From assembly GCF_027924665.1 (NCBI RefSeq), contig NZ_AP027043.1, forward strand, positions 3,658,001-3,722,000: DNA of 64,000 nt, given 5' to 3'. Below the pieces are notes generated by a model, which was given only the letters and a program-made list of their open reading frames with translations, was not told the origin of the DNA and did no database searches. Made by a program: the position numbers and the translations under genes. Each line of letters opens with the position of its first letter. The first letter of the stretch is position 1. This DNA comes from Flavobacterium sp. GSB-24. Lineage in GTDB: Bacteria > Bacteroidota > Bacteroidia > Flavobacteriales > Flavobacteriaceae. Positions 8,805 to 17,792 of this stretch are shown piece by piece.

Positions 8805-9212
8805 TTATACTAATTTTAGTTCTCTTTTTCCGTCTGCAAGTAATTCAATATTAATAGTTGAAGTTTCCTCTGGAAGAAGGTTTTCAATTTTTTCAGACCA
8901 TTCAATAAAACACCAGTTTCCAGAGTACAAATAATCATCGACGCCCATATCAAGCGCTTCAGTTTCTTTATTTAATCTGTAAAAATCAAAATGATAAACA
9001 ATTTGATTATTTGCTGCATTATATTCGTTAACCAAAGAAAATGTTGGGCTGCTGGTAGCGTCCTGAACACCTAAACTTTTGCATAATTGCTTTATTAGAG
9101 TGGTTTTTCCAACCCCCATTTCTCCATTAAAAAGAATGATTTTTTTAGGATTTGAGGCTAAAATCTGCTCTGCAACTTCTTGAATTTGATCTAATGAAAA
9201 AACGATATTCAT
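8805..9212 (-). CDS. tsaE: tRNA threonylcarbamoyladenosine biosynthesis ATPase TsaE
   Basis: TsaE is the small ATPase that drives turnover of the TsaBD complex making t6A37 in ANN-decoding tRNAs. The P-loop GEMGVGKTTLIKQL is near residues 30-43. The switch segment SSPTFSLVNEY, the HFDFYRL motif and CFIEWSEKIENLLP are all diagnostic. Length, 135 residues, is normal. It sits between porX and ald on one strand with short spacers. Confidence 0.92.
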   Translation of the reverse strand: MNIVFSLDQIQEVAEQILASNPKKIILFNGEMGVGKTTLIKQLCKSLGVQDATSSPTFSLVNEYNAANNQIVYHFDFYRLNKETEALDMGVDDYLYSGNWCFIEWSEKIENLLPEETSTINIELLADGKRELKLV

Positions 9213-9230
9213 TGTTATGTCTATTTATTT

Positions 9231-9292
9231 AGTCTCAGTCGCAGTTTTAAGTCTCAATTAGAAACTGAAAACTGAGACTGCGACTGAAAACT
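9231..9292. repeat. GTCTCAGTCGCAGT inverted repeat between porX and tsaE
   Basis: A perfect 11-bp stem pairs 9235-9245 (TCAGTCGCAGT) with 9277-9287. The loop contains further copies of the same words (GTCTCA, AACTGA), so alternative stems are possible. A short T-run follows on the plus strand. It is one of several spacer-filling low-complexity hairpins in the window. Confidence 0.6.
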
Positions 9293-9295
9293 TTT

Positions 9296-10849
9296 TTATT
9301 TCGGGTTAAATACCAAAAACGGAATAATCATTTCTTCTAACGAAATTCCGCCATGCTGATATGTATTTTTGTAATAACTCACATAATGATTGTAGTTGTT
9401 TACATAAGCCAGAAAGAAATCATTTTTGGCAAAAATAAACGAACTGCTCATGTTTATAGCTGGTAAACCAATTGTTTTAGGTTCTTTTACTACATACACG
9501 TCTTTTTGTTCGTAGGTTAAACTACGACCAGTTTTGTAACGCAAATTTAGGCTTGTATTTTTATCTCCCACAACTTTCGACGGATTTTTTACATTAATTG
9601 TTCCGTGATCTGTGGTTAAGATTAATTTGAATCCTAAAACCTGTGCCTGCTGGATGATTTCTAATAAAGGAGAGTTTTTAAACCAACTTAGTGTTAATGA
9701 GCGGTATGCCTTATCATCTGAAGCTAATTCTTTTACTACTTCCATTTCTGTCTTAGCGTGCGAAAGCATATCTACGAAATTGTAAACAACAGTAACTAAG
9801 TCATTGCCTTTTAAAGCTTTGAAGTTCTCTGCAAGCTTTTTACCGCCAGCATAATTGGTAATTTTGAAATAATCTTCCTTAATATTTAAGCCTAATCTTT
9901 TCAATTGAGCCGATAAAAATTCAGCTTCGTAAAGATTTTTCCCTCCATCTTCAACGTCGTTTTTCCAATATTCAGGAAATTGTTTTTCCATATCCAAAGG
10001 CATTAAACCAGAGAAAATAGCATTTCTAGCATATTGAGTTGCTGTTGGAAGAATAGAAAAATAAGGAACCTCTTTTTCTAATTTGTAATAATTTGCAATT
10101 ACAGTCTCAAAAGATTTCCATTGGTCGTAACGAAGGTTGTCGATTACAACAAATAAAACAGGTTTGTCTTTCTTTTTTAATTCTGGAACAACTAATTCTT
10201 TAAATAAAGTATGAGATTGAATAGGTTTGTCTGCTTTTGGAGCAAACCAATCTTCATAATTTCGTTCAATATATTTTCCGAATTGTGAATTGGCTTCAAC
10301 TTTTTGAGATTCTAAAATTTCGATCATCGCCTGATCATTAATGTTTTCAAGCTCTAATTCCCAGAAAAGTAATTTTTTATACAATTCAACCCAGTCTTCA
10401 TACGAATTCACCATTGCCAATTCCATTGCAATTTTTCTGAATTCCTTTTGATAATCCAAAGTTGTCTTTTCAGAGATCAGTCTTGAGTGATCTAGATTCT
10501 TTTTCAAACTCAATAAAATCTGGTTCGGATTTACAGGTTTTATCAAGTAGTCGGCGATTTTAGAACCTATGGCTTCTTCCATAATGTACTCTTCTTCGCT
10601 CTTTGTAATCATAATCATTGGTATGGCTGATTTTTTTTCTTTCATTTCAGAAAGCGTTTCTAAACCGCTCATTCCAGGCATATTTTCATCCAAAAAAACA
10701 ATATCGAAATTATCTTCTTCAAACAATGCAATAGCATCAAGTCCGTTATTACAAGTTGTAACTTCGTAATTCTTTTTTTCTAGAAATAATATATGGGGCT
10801 TTAAAAGATCGATTTCATCATCGACCCAAAGTATTTTGATCTTATCCAT
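9296..10849 (-). CDS. porX: PorX-type response regulator with PglZ/alkaline-phosphatase-like domain
   Basis: An N-terminal receiver domain (residues 1-120) has the acidic pair Asp10-Asp11, phospho-acceptor Asp54 in IVFLDENMPG and a conserved Lys in LIKP. A helical linker follows. The C-terminal PglZ domain carries metal-ligand segments VIDNLRYDQWKSF, TTDHGTINV and QHGGISLEEMIIPF. This architecture is that of PorX, which in Porphyromonas and Flavobacterium controls the type IX secretion system through PorY and SigP. No PorY-like kinase or T9SS structural gene lies nearby, so the T9SS role is inferred from family. It is divergent from the HD gene. Confidence 0.88.
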   Translation of the reverse strand: MDKIKILWVDDEIDLLKPHILFLEKKNYEVTTCNNGLDAIALFEEDNFDIVFLDENMPGMSGLETLSEMKEKKSAIPMIMITKSEEEYIMEEAIGSKIADYLIKPVNPNQILLSLKKNLDHSRLISEKTTLDYQKEFRKIAMELAMVNSYEDWVELYKKLLFWELELENINDQAMIEILESQKVEANSQFGKYIERNYEDWFAPKADKPIQSHTLFKELVVPELKKKDKPVLFVVIDNLRYDQWKSFETVIANYYKLEKEVPYFSILPTATQYARNAIFSGLMPLDMEKQFPEYWKNDVEDGGKNLYEAEFLSAQLKRLGLNIKEDYFKITNYAGGKKLAENFKALKGNDLVTVVYNFVDMLSHAKTEMEVVKELASDDKAYRSLTLSWFKNSPLLEIIQQAQVLGFKLILTTDHGTINVKNPSKVVGDKNTSLNLRYKTGRSLTYEQKDVYVVKEPKTIGLPAINMSSSFIFAKNDFFLAYVNNYNHYVSYYKNTYQHGGISLEEMIIPFLVFNPK

Positions 10850-11042
10850 AAAACAAATTTATTTTTACTGCAATTTAAAGTTATAGAACTTAAAAAGTAT
10901 TAAAAATAGTATAAAATTATCAAAGATAAACAACGATTTTATGTTGATTTTTTACATTTTTAAATATAGTTGTCTGACAATCATTATAATTTTAATATTG
11001 ATTTTTAAATAAAAAACTCCAAACTCTTTATTCTTATTTACT

Positions 11043-11050
11043 TATATTTG
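11043..11050 (+). promoter_or_regulatory. -7 promoter element TATATTTG for the HD-domain gene
   Basis: TATATTTG matches the TAnnTTTG consensus and lies 23 bases upstream of the GTG start. No clear -33 TTG at ideal spacing is seen. Confidence 0.5.
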
Positions 11051-11073
11051 TTGACCAAAAAAATAACCCGATT

Positions 11074-12303
11074 GTGACTCAGATCAACAAATTAAAAATA
11101 TTCAACGATCCTATCTATGGCTTTATTACGATTCCAAACGAGCTGATTTATGATTTAATCCAACATCCCTATTTTCAGCGTCTTCGTCGTATCTCTCAAA
11201 TGGGATTGTCATATTTGGTGTATCCGGGAGCAAATCATACGCGTTTTCATCATGCGTTAGGATGCATGCATTTAATGCAGAAGGCAATTGATACACTTCG
11301 TTTTAAAGATGTTGTGATATCTGCAGAAGAAGAAAATGCCTTATTAATTGCTATTTTACTTCATGATATCGGACATGGGCCATTTTCTCATGCAATGGAA
11401 AGAAGTATTGTTGAAGATGTGCATCATGAAGCGATTTCATTATTATTTATGAATCAGCTAAATGAAGAGTTTGGCGGCAGATTGAGTTTGGCAATTCAGG
11501 TTTTTAAAGGAGAATATCATAGAAAATTCATGCTGCAATTGATTTCAAGTCAGTTGGATATGGATCGAATGGATTATCTAAAACGTGACAGTTTTTATAC
11601 TGGAGTTGCAGAAGGAAATGTCAATTCTGAGCGATTGATTCAGATGATGAATGTTGAAAATGATGTTTTGGTTATTGAAGAAAAAGGAATTTATTCGGTA
11701 GAAAAATTCTTGCTTTCTAGAAGATTAATGTATTGGCAGGCTTATCTGCATAAAACGAGTTTAGTAGCCGAATTAATTTTAATGAAAACATTAAAGAGGG
11801 CTAAAGAGTTGACTTTGAAAGGAATTAACTTACCTTGCAGTGAACCGCTTTCATATTTTATGCATAATAAGGTTACTCTGGATGATTTTGATGCTGAAAA
11901 GTTAGATTTGTTTTCGCAGCTTGATGATTTTGATATCATTAGTGCGTTGAAAGCTTGGCAGAGACAAGATGATTTTGTGTTAAGTACATTAAGCAAGATG
12001 ATCATTAATAGAGATTTATTGAAAATAAAGTTAAGTGCAGAAAAAATTTCAATGGAAGAATCCCAATCTTTGAAAGAACAATTTGCCAACTTGCACCATA
12101 TTACACAATTAGAGGCTGGTTATTTTATTTTTAGAGGAAAAATTAAAAACCAAGCCTACAGTAAAGAAGCCGAACCTATTAGAATTTTGAAAAAAGATAA
12201 AACAATTGAGGATGTTGTTGAAGCTTCTGATCAGCTGAATTTGAAATCGTTATCTAAATTGGTAACAAAATATTATATCTGTTTCCCAAAACAACTTATC
12301 TAA
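11074..12303 (+). CDS. HD-domain phosphohydrolase (dGTPase/SAMHD1-like)
   Basis: This 409-residue protein has the metal-binding HD motif LLHDIGHGPFSHAME (His97-Asp98), an upstream HTRFHHALG histidine cluster and a downstream DMDRMDYLKRDSFYTG segment. These are typical of the COG1078 branch of HD phosphohydrolases, some of which hydrolyse dNTPs. The actual substrate is unknown. The start is GTG; no ATG is available at the conserved N terminus TQINKLKIFNDPIYGFITIP. It lies 39 bases upstream of lpxD and may be cotranscribed with it, although lpxD also has its own -7 element. Confidence 0.87.
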   Translation: MTQINKLKIFNDPIYGFITIPNELIYDLIQHPYFQRLRRISQMGLSYLVYPGANHTRFHHALGCMHLMQKAIDTLRFKDVVISAEEENALLIAILLHDIGHGPFSHAMERSIVEDVHHEAISLLFMNQLNEEFGGRLSLAIQVFKGEYHRKFMLQLISSQLDMDRMDYLKRDSFYTGVAEGNVNSERLIQMMNVENDVLVIEEKGIYSVEKFLLSRRLMYWQAYLHKTSLVAELILMKTLKRAKELTLKGINLPCSEPLSYFMHNKVTLDDFDAEKLDLFSQLDDFDIISALKAWQRQDDFVLSTLSKMIINRDLLKIKLSAEKISMEESQSLKEQFANLHHITQLEAGYFIFRGKIKNQAYSKEAEPIRILKKDKTIEDVVEASDQLNLKSLSKLVTKYYICFPKQLI

Positions 12304-12329
12304 AATTAACATTTAAAATCTATTTTTTA

Positions 12330-12337
12330 TATTTTTG
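12330..12337 (+). promoter_or_regulatory. possible -7 element TATTTTTG immediately before lpxD
   Basis: TATTTTTG fits TAnnTTTG and ends only five bases before the lpxD ATG. If used, it would give an essentially leaderless lpxD mRNA. No -33 TTG is evident, so confidence is limited. Confidence 0.35.
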
Positions 12338-12342
12338 TCGCG

Positions 12343-13386
12343 ATGAAATTTACAGCAGAACAAATAGCAGGAATTTTAGAAGGAGAAGTTGTTGGGAATC
12401 CCAATGCAGAAGTTTCTAAACTTTCTAAAATCGAAGAAGGCGAAGAAGGATCGCTTACTTTTTTGGCTAATCCAAAGTATATCAACTATATATATACAAC
12501 AAAAGCGACAGTTACAATTGTTAACGACACTTTTGTTCCGGAGCAGGAAATTACGACTACACTAATAAAGGTAGAAGATGCTTATGCGGCGTTTTCTAAG
12601 CTTTTGCATTTCTATAATCAAGTAAAATTAAATAAAACAGGTATCGAACCTCAGTCCTTTATGTCTGAAGGAACTAAATATGGTGAAAACTTATATTTAG
12701 GAAGCTTTAGCTATGTAGGACAGAATGTGGTTTTAGGTAATAATGTAAAAATTTATCCGAACAGTTTTATTGGTGATAACGTTGTTATTGGTGACAATGT
12801 ATTCATTTTCGCTGGAGCAAAAATTTACTCAGAAACAGTAATTGGTAATAATTGTACCATTCATTCTGGAACTATTATTGGTGCAGATGGTTTTGGTTTT
12901 GTACCAAATGAAGAAGGTATTTATAGTAAAGTACCTCAGATAGGAAACGTTATTATCGAAGATAATGTTGATATTGGTGCCAACACTACAATAGATAGAG
13001 CAACTCTTGGTTCTACAATAATTAGACAAGGAGTTAAACTAGACAATCAGATCCAGATCGCCCATAATGTTGAAATCGGTAAAAATACTGTAATTGCTGC
13101 TCAAAGTGGTGTTGCAGGTTCTACAAAGATTGGAGAAGGCTGTATGATTGGCGGGCAAGTTGGTATTGCTGGCCACTTAATTATAGGTAATAATGTGAGA
13201 CTTCAGGCGCAGTCTGGAGTTGCAAGGAACATTAAAGATGATGAAACTCTGCAAGGAACACCATCTCTTGGATACACAGATTTTAATAAATCGTATGTTC
13301 ATTTTAAGAATCTGCCTAAAATTGTGTCCGAAGTTGAAGAATTAAAGAAACAAATAATAAACCCAAAAAATGGAAATAATGGTTAA
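12343..13386 (+). CDS. lpxD: UDP-3-O-(3-hydroxyacyl)glucosamine N-acyltransferase
   Basis: LpxD adds the second acyl chain in lipid A synthesis. The N-terminal uridine-binding domain (residues 1-100) is followed by left-handed beta-helix hexapeptide repeats (about 105-310) and a C-terminal helix. The catalytic base corresponds to His241 in QIAHNVEIG, as in E. coli LpxD His239. GADGFGF is conserved. At 347 residues the length is normal. The gene overlaps the start of lpxC-fabZ and heads the lipid A cluster. A second, shorter lpxD-like gene lies 3 kb downstream. Confidence 0.93.
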   Translation: MKFTAEQIAGILEGEVVGNPNAEVSKLSKIEEGEEGSLTFLANPKYINYIYTTKATVTIVNDTFVPEQEITTTLIKVEDAYAAFSKLLHFYNQVKLNKTGIEPQSFMSEGTKYGENLYLGSFSYVGQNVVLGNNVKIYPNSFIGDNVVIGDNVFIFAGAKIYSETVIGNNCTIHSGTIIGADGFGFVPNEEGIYSKVPQIGNVIIEDNVDIGANTTIDRATLGSTIIRQGVKLDNQIQIAHNVEIGKNTVIAAQSGVAGSTKIGEGCMIGGQVGIAGHLIIGNNVRLQAQSGVARNIKDDETLQGTPSLGYTDFNKSYVHFKNLPKIVSEVEELKKQIINPKNGNNG

Positions 13387-14767
13387 ACAGAAGACCATCA
13401 AGAATGAAATTTCGCTAACAGGAGTTGGATTACATACTGGAAAAGAAGTTACAATGACTTTTAAACCTGCTCCCGTTAATAATGGTTTCACTTTTGTAAG
13501 AGTAGATTTGCAAGGTCAACCAGTTATTGAGGCTGATGCTAATTATGTTGTTAATACTCAAAGAGGTACAAATCTTGAAAAACTTGGAGTAAAAATTCAA
13601 ACACCAGAGCACGTTTTAGCGGCAGTTGTTGGATGCGATTTGGATAATATTATTATTGAATTGAATGCCTCTGAACTTCCAATTATGGATGGTTCATCAA
13701 AATATTTTGTTGAAGCAATAGAAAAAGCAGGAATTGAAGAACAAGATGCAAGCCGTAATGTTTATGTTGTAAAAGAAGTTATCTCATTTACAGATGAAGC
13801 AACAGGAAGCGAAATTCTTGTTATGCCTAGCGATGAGTACCAAGTAACTACAATGGTAGATTTTGGTACAAAAGTTTTAGGAACTCAAAATGCTACACTT
13901 AAAAGTTTATCAGATTTTAAACAAGAAATTGCAAGTTCTAGAACTTTTAGTTTTTTACATGAATTAGAATCATTGTTAGAAAACGGACTTATTAAAGGAG
14001 GCGATTTAAATAACGCAATTGTTTACGTAGATAAAGAGATTTCTGAGTCTACAATGGAGAATTTAAAGAAAGCCTTTGGTAAGGATGAAATATCTGTAAA
14101 ACCAAATGGAGTTTTAGATAACCTTACTTTACATTACCCAAATGAGGCAGCAAGACACAAACTGCTTGATGTTATTGGAGATTTATCTCTTATTGGCGTG
14201 CGTATTCAAGGAAAAATTATTGCTAATAAACCAGGTCACTTTGTAAATACTCAGTTTGCTAAAAAGCTGGCTAAAATTATCAAAATAGAACAAAGAAATC
14301 ATGTTCCAACTTATGATTTGCATCAAGAACCATTGATGGATATTCATAAAATCATGTCGATGCTTCCTCACAGACCTCCATTTTTATTAATTGACAGAAT
14401 TATAGAAATGTCTGATCGTCATGTGGTTGGATTGAAAAATGTTACTATGAACGAAAATTTCTTCGTAGGGCATTTTCCAGAAGCTCCAGTAATGCCAGGA
14501 GTTTTAATTGTTGAAGCAATGGCACAGACAGGTGGTATTTTGGTATTAAGCACCGTTCCGGATCCTGAGAATTATTTAACGTACTTCATGAAAATTGATA
14601 ACGTTAAATTTAAGCACAAAGTGTTGCCGGGAGATACCTTAATTTTTAAATGTGAATTGATTTCTCCAATCAGAAGAGGGATTTGCCATATGCAGGCAAA
14701 CGCTTATGCAAATGGTAAATTAGTAACTGAGGCAGAATTAATGGCACAAATAGCAAGAAAACAATAA
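13379..14767 (+). CDS. lpxC-fabZ: bifunctional UDP-3-O-acyl-GlcNAc deacetylase / 3-hydroxyacyl-ACP dehydratase
   Basis: A natural fusion of two enzymes. The N-terminal LpxC part (about residues 1-305) starts [22 protein letters not shown] and has zinc-site and catalytic segments [18 protein letters not shown] and [14 protein letters not shown]. The C-terminal FabZ part (about 315-460) has [12 protein letters not shown] with catalytic His331 and [20 protein letters not shown]. Together they supply lipid A precursor deacetylation and beta-hydroxyacyl-ACP dehydration. The fusion is characteristic of Bacteroidota. I chose the ATG at 13379 (MVKQKTI). An ATG three codons earlier, at 13370, is possible; either way the gene overlaps lpxD. 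Confidence 0.93.
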   Translation: MVKQKTIKNEISLTGVGLHTGKEVTMTFKPAPVNNGFTFVRVDLQGQPVIEADANYVVNTQRGTNLEKLGVKIQTPEHVLAAVVGCDLDNIIIELNASELPIMDGSSKYFVEAIEKAGIEEQDASRNVYVVKEVISFTDEATGSEILVMPSDEYQVTTMVDFGTKVLGTQNATLKSLSDFKQEIASSRTFSFLHELESLLENGLIKGGDLNNAIVYVDKEISESTMENLKKAFGKDEISVKPNGVLDNLTLHYPNEAARHKLLDVIGDLSLIGVRIQGKIIANKPGHFVNTQFAKKLAKIIKIEQRNHVPTYDLHQEPLMDIHKIMSMLPHRPPFLLIDRIIEMSDRHVVGLKNVTMNENFFVGHFPEAPVMPGVLIVEAMAQTGGILVLSTVPDPENYLTYFMKIDNVKFKHKVLPGDTLIFKCELISPIRRGICHMQANAYANGKLVTEAELMAQIARKQ

Positions 14768-14841
14768 TAAATTATCAAATTTATTGTTTAGGTTTGTTGC
14801 CTGAAATTAGAATATTTTAATTAAAAATATAAAACATACAG

Positions 14842-15627
14842 ATGAATCAACCATTAGCATATGTTCATCCTGGCGCGAAAATCGCTAAAAACGTTGTAAT
14901 AGAGCCATTTACAACAATTCACAATAATGTTGTTATTGGTGATGGTACTTGGATTGGTTCAAATGTGACCATTATGGAAGGAGCTCGAATTGGTAAAAAT
15001 TGCAATATTTTTCCAGGAGCTGTAATTTCTGCGGTGCCACAAGATTTAAAATTTGGAGGTGAAGATTCTCTTGCAATTATCGGAGATAATTGTACTATTA
15101 GAGAATGTGTAACTATAAATAGAGGAACAATTGCATCTGGTCAAACAGTACTTGGAAACAATTGTTTAGTAATGGCTTATGCGCATATTGCTCACGACTG
15201 CGAAATTGGAAATAATGCTATTATTGTTAATGGTGTTGCTTTAGCTGGTCACGTAGTTGTTGGTAATCATGCTGTTATTGGAGGTCTTGCAGCGATTCAT
15301 CAATTTATTCATATTGGAGATCACGCAATGATTTCTGGTGGATCATTGGTTAGAAAAGACGTTCCGCCTTTTACAAAAGCAGCAAAAGAACCTTTGTCTT
15401 ATGTTGGAATTAACTCGGTTGGTTTAAGAAGAAGAGGTTTTAGTACTGAAAAAATTAGAGAAATTCAGGAAATCTATAGAATTTTGTACCAAAAGAATTA
15501 TAATACAACACAAGCTTTGAGTATTATTGAAGCTGAAATGGAAGCGACTCCTGAAAGAGATGAAATTCTTGATTTTATTAGAAATTCGTCTCGAGGAATT
15601 ATGAAAGGTTATTCAGGTAACTATTAA
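14842..15627 (+). CDS. lpxA: acyl-ACP--UDP-N-acetylglucosamine O-acyltransferase
   Basis: LpxA catalyses the first acyl transfer of lipid A synthesis. The protein is a left-handed beta-helix of hexapeptide repeats over residues 1-185, followed by a helical C-terminal domain (GLRRRGFSTEKIREIQEIYRILY). Catalytic His118 lies in AHIAHDCEIG, equivalent to E. coli His125. Length is 261 residues, as expected. It lies 74 bases after lpxC-fabZ in the same direction, giving the order lpxD, lpxC-fabZ, lpxA. Confidence 0.95.
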   Translation: MNQPLAYVHPGAKIAKNVVIEPFTTIHNNVVIGDGTWIGSNVTIMEGARIGKNCNIFPGAVISAVPQDLKFGGEDSLAIIGDNCTIRECVTINRGTIASGQTVLGNNCLVMAYAHIAHDCEIGNNAIIVNGVALAGHVVVGNHAVIGGLAAIHQFIHIGDHAMISGGSLVRKDVPPFTKAAKEPLSYVGINSVGLRRRGFSTEKIREIQEIYRILYQKNYNTTQALSIIEAEMEATPERDEILDFIRNSSRGIMKGYSGNY

Positions 15628-15637
15628 AATAAAAAGT

Positions 15638-15703
15638 TTAATTGTTTATTTGTTTAATCGTTTAATCGAAAAAACAGTTAAACGGTTTAACGATTCAACA
15701 AAA
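15638..15703. repeat. GTTTAATCG inverted repeat between lpxA and efp
   Basis: Words of the type TTTAATCGTTTAATCG on the left are matched by TTAAACGGTTTAACGATT on the right, giving an imperfect hairpin with several registers. It is one of the spacer-filling repeats. Confidence 0.5.
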
Positions 15704-15723
15704 AATAAATAAAATAAAAACAA

Positions 15724-16290
15724 ATGGCATCTACATCAGATATTAGAAACGGATTGTGTATTAAATTTAATCACGATATCTATAAAATTATTGAATTTCT
15801 TCACGTAAAACCTGGAAAAGGTCCAGCTTTCGTAAGAACAAAACTTAAAAGTTTAACAACAGGAAAAGTATTAGATAATACATTTTCTGCAGGTCATAAA
15901 ATCGAAGATGTTCGTGTAGAAACACATACATTTCAATTTTTATATGCTGAAGGAGATGAATTTCACTTTATGAATGCTGAAACTTTTGAGCAGATTTCAT
16001 TAAACAAAAATATTTTAGATGCTCCTGGATTATTAAAAGAAGGAACAAATGTAATGGTTCAGATTAATACTGAAACTGATTTACCTTTGTCTGTTGATAT
16101 GCCAACATCTGTAATTCTTGAAGTTACTTATGCTGAGCCAGGTGTAAAAGGTAATACTGCTACAAACGCAACTAAATCTGCAACAGTAGAAACAGGTGCA
16201 AACATCAACGTTCCTTTATTTATCAATGAAGGTGACAAAATTAAAATTGATACAGCTTCAGGTTCATACATGGAGCGTGTAAAAGAGTAG
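15724..16290 (+). CDS. efp: translation elongation factor P
   Basis: EF-P rescues ribosomes stalled at polyproline. The three-domain protein has the tip loop KPGKGPAFVRTKLKSL, with Lys32 at the position modified in other bacteria. It also has the C-terminal OB-fold signature VPLFINEGDKIKIDTASGSYMERVKE. Length, 188 residues, is standard. It lies between lpxA and the second lpxD-like gene. The flanking spacers both hold inverted repeats. Confidence 0.95.
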   Translation: MASTSDIRNGLCIKFNHDIYKIIEFLHVKPGKGPAFVRTKLKSLTTGKVLDNTFSAGHKIEDVRVETHTFQFLYAEGDEFHFMNAETFEQISLNKNILDAPGLLKEGTNVMVQINTETDLPLSVDMPTSVILEVTYAEPGVKGNTATNATKSATVETGANINVPLFINEGDKIKIDTASGSYMERVKE

Positions 16291-16315
16291 TTTTTTAATT
16301 AAGATAAATTTGACA

Positions 16316-16407
16316 ATGAGTCAATTAGATAATTTATGAATCGACATAATTTTTGTATATTCATATTCTAATTGACTCATTTTCTAATTGACAAATTTTC
16401 TAATTAT
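16316..16407. repeat. AATTAGATAATT-family inverted repeat between efp and the second lpxD-like gene
   Basis: A perfect 14-bp stem pairs 16316-16329 with 16367-16380. A second TCTAATTGACAAATTTTC copy follows. The 16-mer AATTAGATAATTTATG (16323-16338) and the 11-mer TCTAATTGACT recur exactly in the hisA-hisF spacer at 48708-48723 and 48741-48751, so this is a repeat family. Confidence 0.65.
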
Positions 16408-16412
16408 AATAT

Positions 16413-17342
16413 ATGAAATTTCCAAAGAGTCATTCTTTACAAGAAATTGCAAATTTGCTTAACTGCAAATTTATTGGCGACAAAGACTTTCAAGTTTTAG
16501 GCATGAACGAAATACATGTTGTAGAACCTGGTGATATAGTATTTGTTGACCATCCAAAATATTACGATAAAGCTTTGCAGTCGGCTGCTACAATTGTTTT
16601 GATAAATAAAGAAGTAGAATGTCCAGAAGGTAAAGCGCTTTTAATTTCTGATGATCCGTTTAGAGATTTTAATATTTTAACGAAACATTTTAAACCTTTT
16701 CAATTTGCAAATGTAGCAATAGCACCATCTGCAGAAATAGGAGAGGGAACTATAATTCAGCCCAATAGTTTTGTTGGCAACCATGTTAAAATTGGAAAAA
16801 ACTGCCTAATTCACTCTAATGTTTCTATTTACGATCACACGATTATTGGTGATAACGTAATTATTCACGCAGGAACTATTTTAGGTGCTGATGCTTTTTA
16901 TTACAAGAAACGCCCAGAAGGTTTTGACCAATTAGTTTCTGGCGGAAGAGTAGTTATTGAAGATAATGTTGGTATTGGTGCGCTTTGTACAATTGATAAA
17001 GGTGTTACAGGAGATACAACAATTGGAGCTGGAACAAAACTAGATAATCAAGTGCATGTTGGACATGATACTGTTATCGGAAAAAAATGTTTAATTGCCT
17101 CACAAACTGGTATTGCTGGTTGTGTTATTATTGAAGATGAAGTAACAATGTGGGGGCAAGTAGGAACCACTAGTGGTATTACAATTGGTACAAAAGCTGT
17201 AGTAATGGGTCAGACTGGTGTAACTAAATCAGTTGAAGGCGGAAAATCATACTTTGGTACTCCAATTGAAGAATCTAGAGAAAAATTGAAACAATTAGCC
17301 AATATCAAGAAGATTCCTGAAATTTTAAGTAAATTGAAGTAA
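16413..17342 (+). CDS. second LpxD-like N-acyltransferase
   Basis: This 309-residue paralogue of LpxD has a degenerate N-terminal domain and hexapeptide repeats from about residue 100 to 280. The catalytic His is kept (His218 in HVGHDTVIG) and the LDNQV segment is conserved. The substrate loop differs: GADAFYYKKRPEGFDQLVSGGR replaces the [17 protein letters not shown] of the first copy. It is about 38 residues shorter and lacks the C-terminal extension. It is probably an acyltransferase on a sugar nucleotide, perhaps with different acyl or sugar specificity. One base separates its stop from the NTF2-like gene. Confidence 0.8.
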   Translation: MKFPKSHSLQEIANLLNCKFIGDKDFQVLGMNEIHVVEPGDIVFVDHPKYYDKALQSAATIVLINKEVECPEGKALLISDDPFRDFNILTKHFKPFQFANVAIAPSAEIGEGTIIQPNSFVGNHVKIGKNCLIHSNVSIYDHTIIGDNVIIHAGTILGADAFYYKKRPEGFDQLVSGGRVVIEDNVGIGALCTIDKGVTGDTTIGAGTKLDNQVHVGHDTVIGKKCLIASQTGIAGCVIIEDEVTMWGQVGTTSGITIGTKAVVMGQTGVTKSVEGGKSYFGTPIEESREKLKQLANIKKIPEILSKLK

Positions 17343-17343
17343 T

Positions 17344-17706
17344 ATGTCTATTAAAGAATTTGTTCAGAAATTTTATAAGTCAGATGCCTTAATTGATAGC
17401 GAAATTTTAAAAACATATCTGCATCCTGATGTTATTCTTGAATGGAACAGCAGTAAAGGTTTCATTGAGATGGATTATAATTCGATACTAGAAATGGCCA
17501 ATGAGCTTAGTCGTGCATATGTACGATCTAAAGTTAGAATTAGTCATATTATTAGTGAAGATGATTTAGTATCAGTACGTTATTCTCATTTTGTGAAAAC
17601 TATAGAGAATCCGAGAGAAGAAATGCTTTTAGCACATTTTTCTACAATTTGGCAGATTAAAGATGATAAACTTTATAGAGGTTATCAAATGAGTCAATTT
17701 TCTTAA
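17344..17706 (+). CDS. NTF2-like/SnoaL-like small protein
   Basis: This 120-residue protein starts with helices (SIKEFVQKFYKSDALIDSEILKTYLHPDVILEWNSSKGF), followed by the curved sheet pattern VRISHIISEDDLVSVRYSHFVKTI and FSTIWQIKDDKLYRGYQMSQ. This is the layout of nuclear transport factor 2-like proteins. No catalytic residues are identifiable and no function is assigned. It is almost contiguous with the second lpxD-like gene and is probably cotranscribed with it. Confidence 0.78.
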   Translation: MSIKEFVQKFYKSDALIDSEILKTYLHPDVILEWNSSKGFIEMDYNSILEMANELSRAYVRSKVRISHIISEDDLVSVRYSHFVKTIENPREEMLLAHFSTIWQIKDDKLYRGYQMSQFS

Positions 17707-17749
17707 TATTTTTTTGACAATAAAAGAGGCAAAATACATTACAAAACCT

Positions 17750-17757
17750 TATTTTTG
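17750..17757 (+). promoter_or_regulatory. -7 promoter element TATTTTTG for sucD
   Basis: TATTTTTG matches TAnnTTTG and lies 35 bases upstream of the sucD ATG, in the spacer after the NTF2-like gene. No well-spaced -33 TTG was found. Confidence 0.5.
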
Positions 17758-17792
17758 CAACACAAATTTAAAAACTACATAAAATATATATC

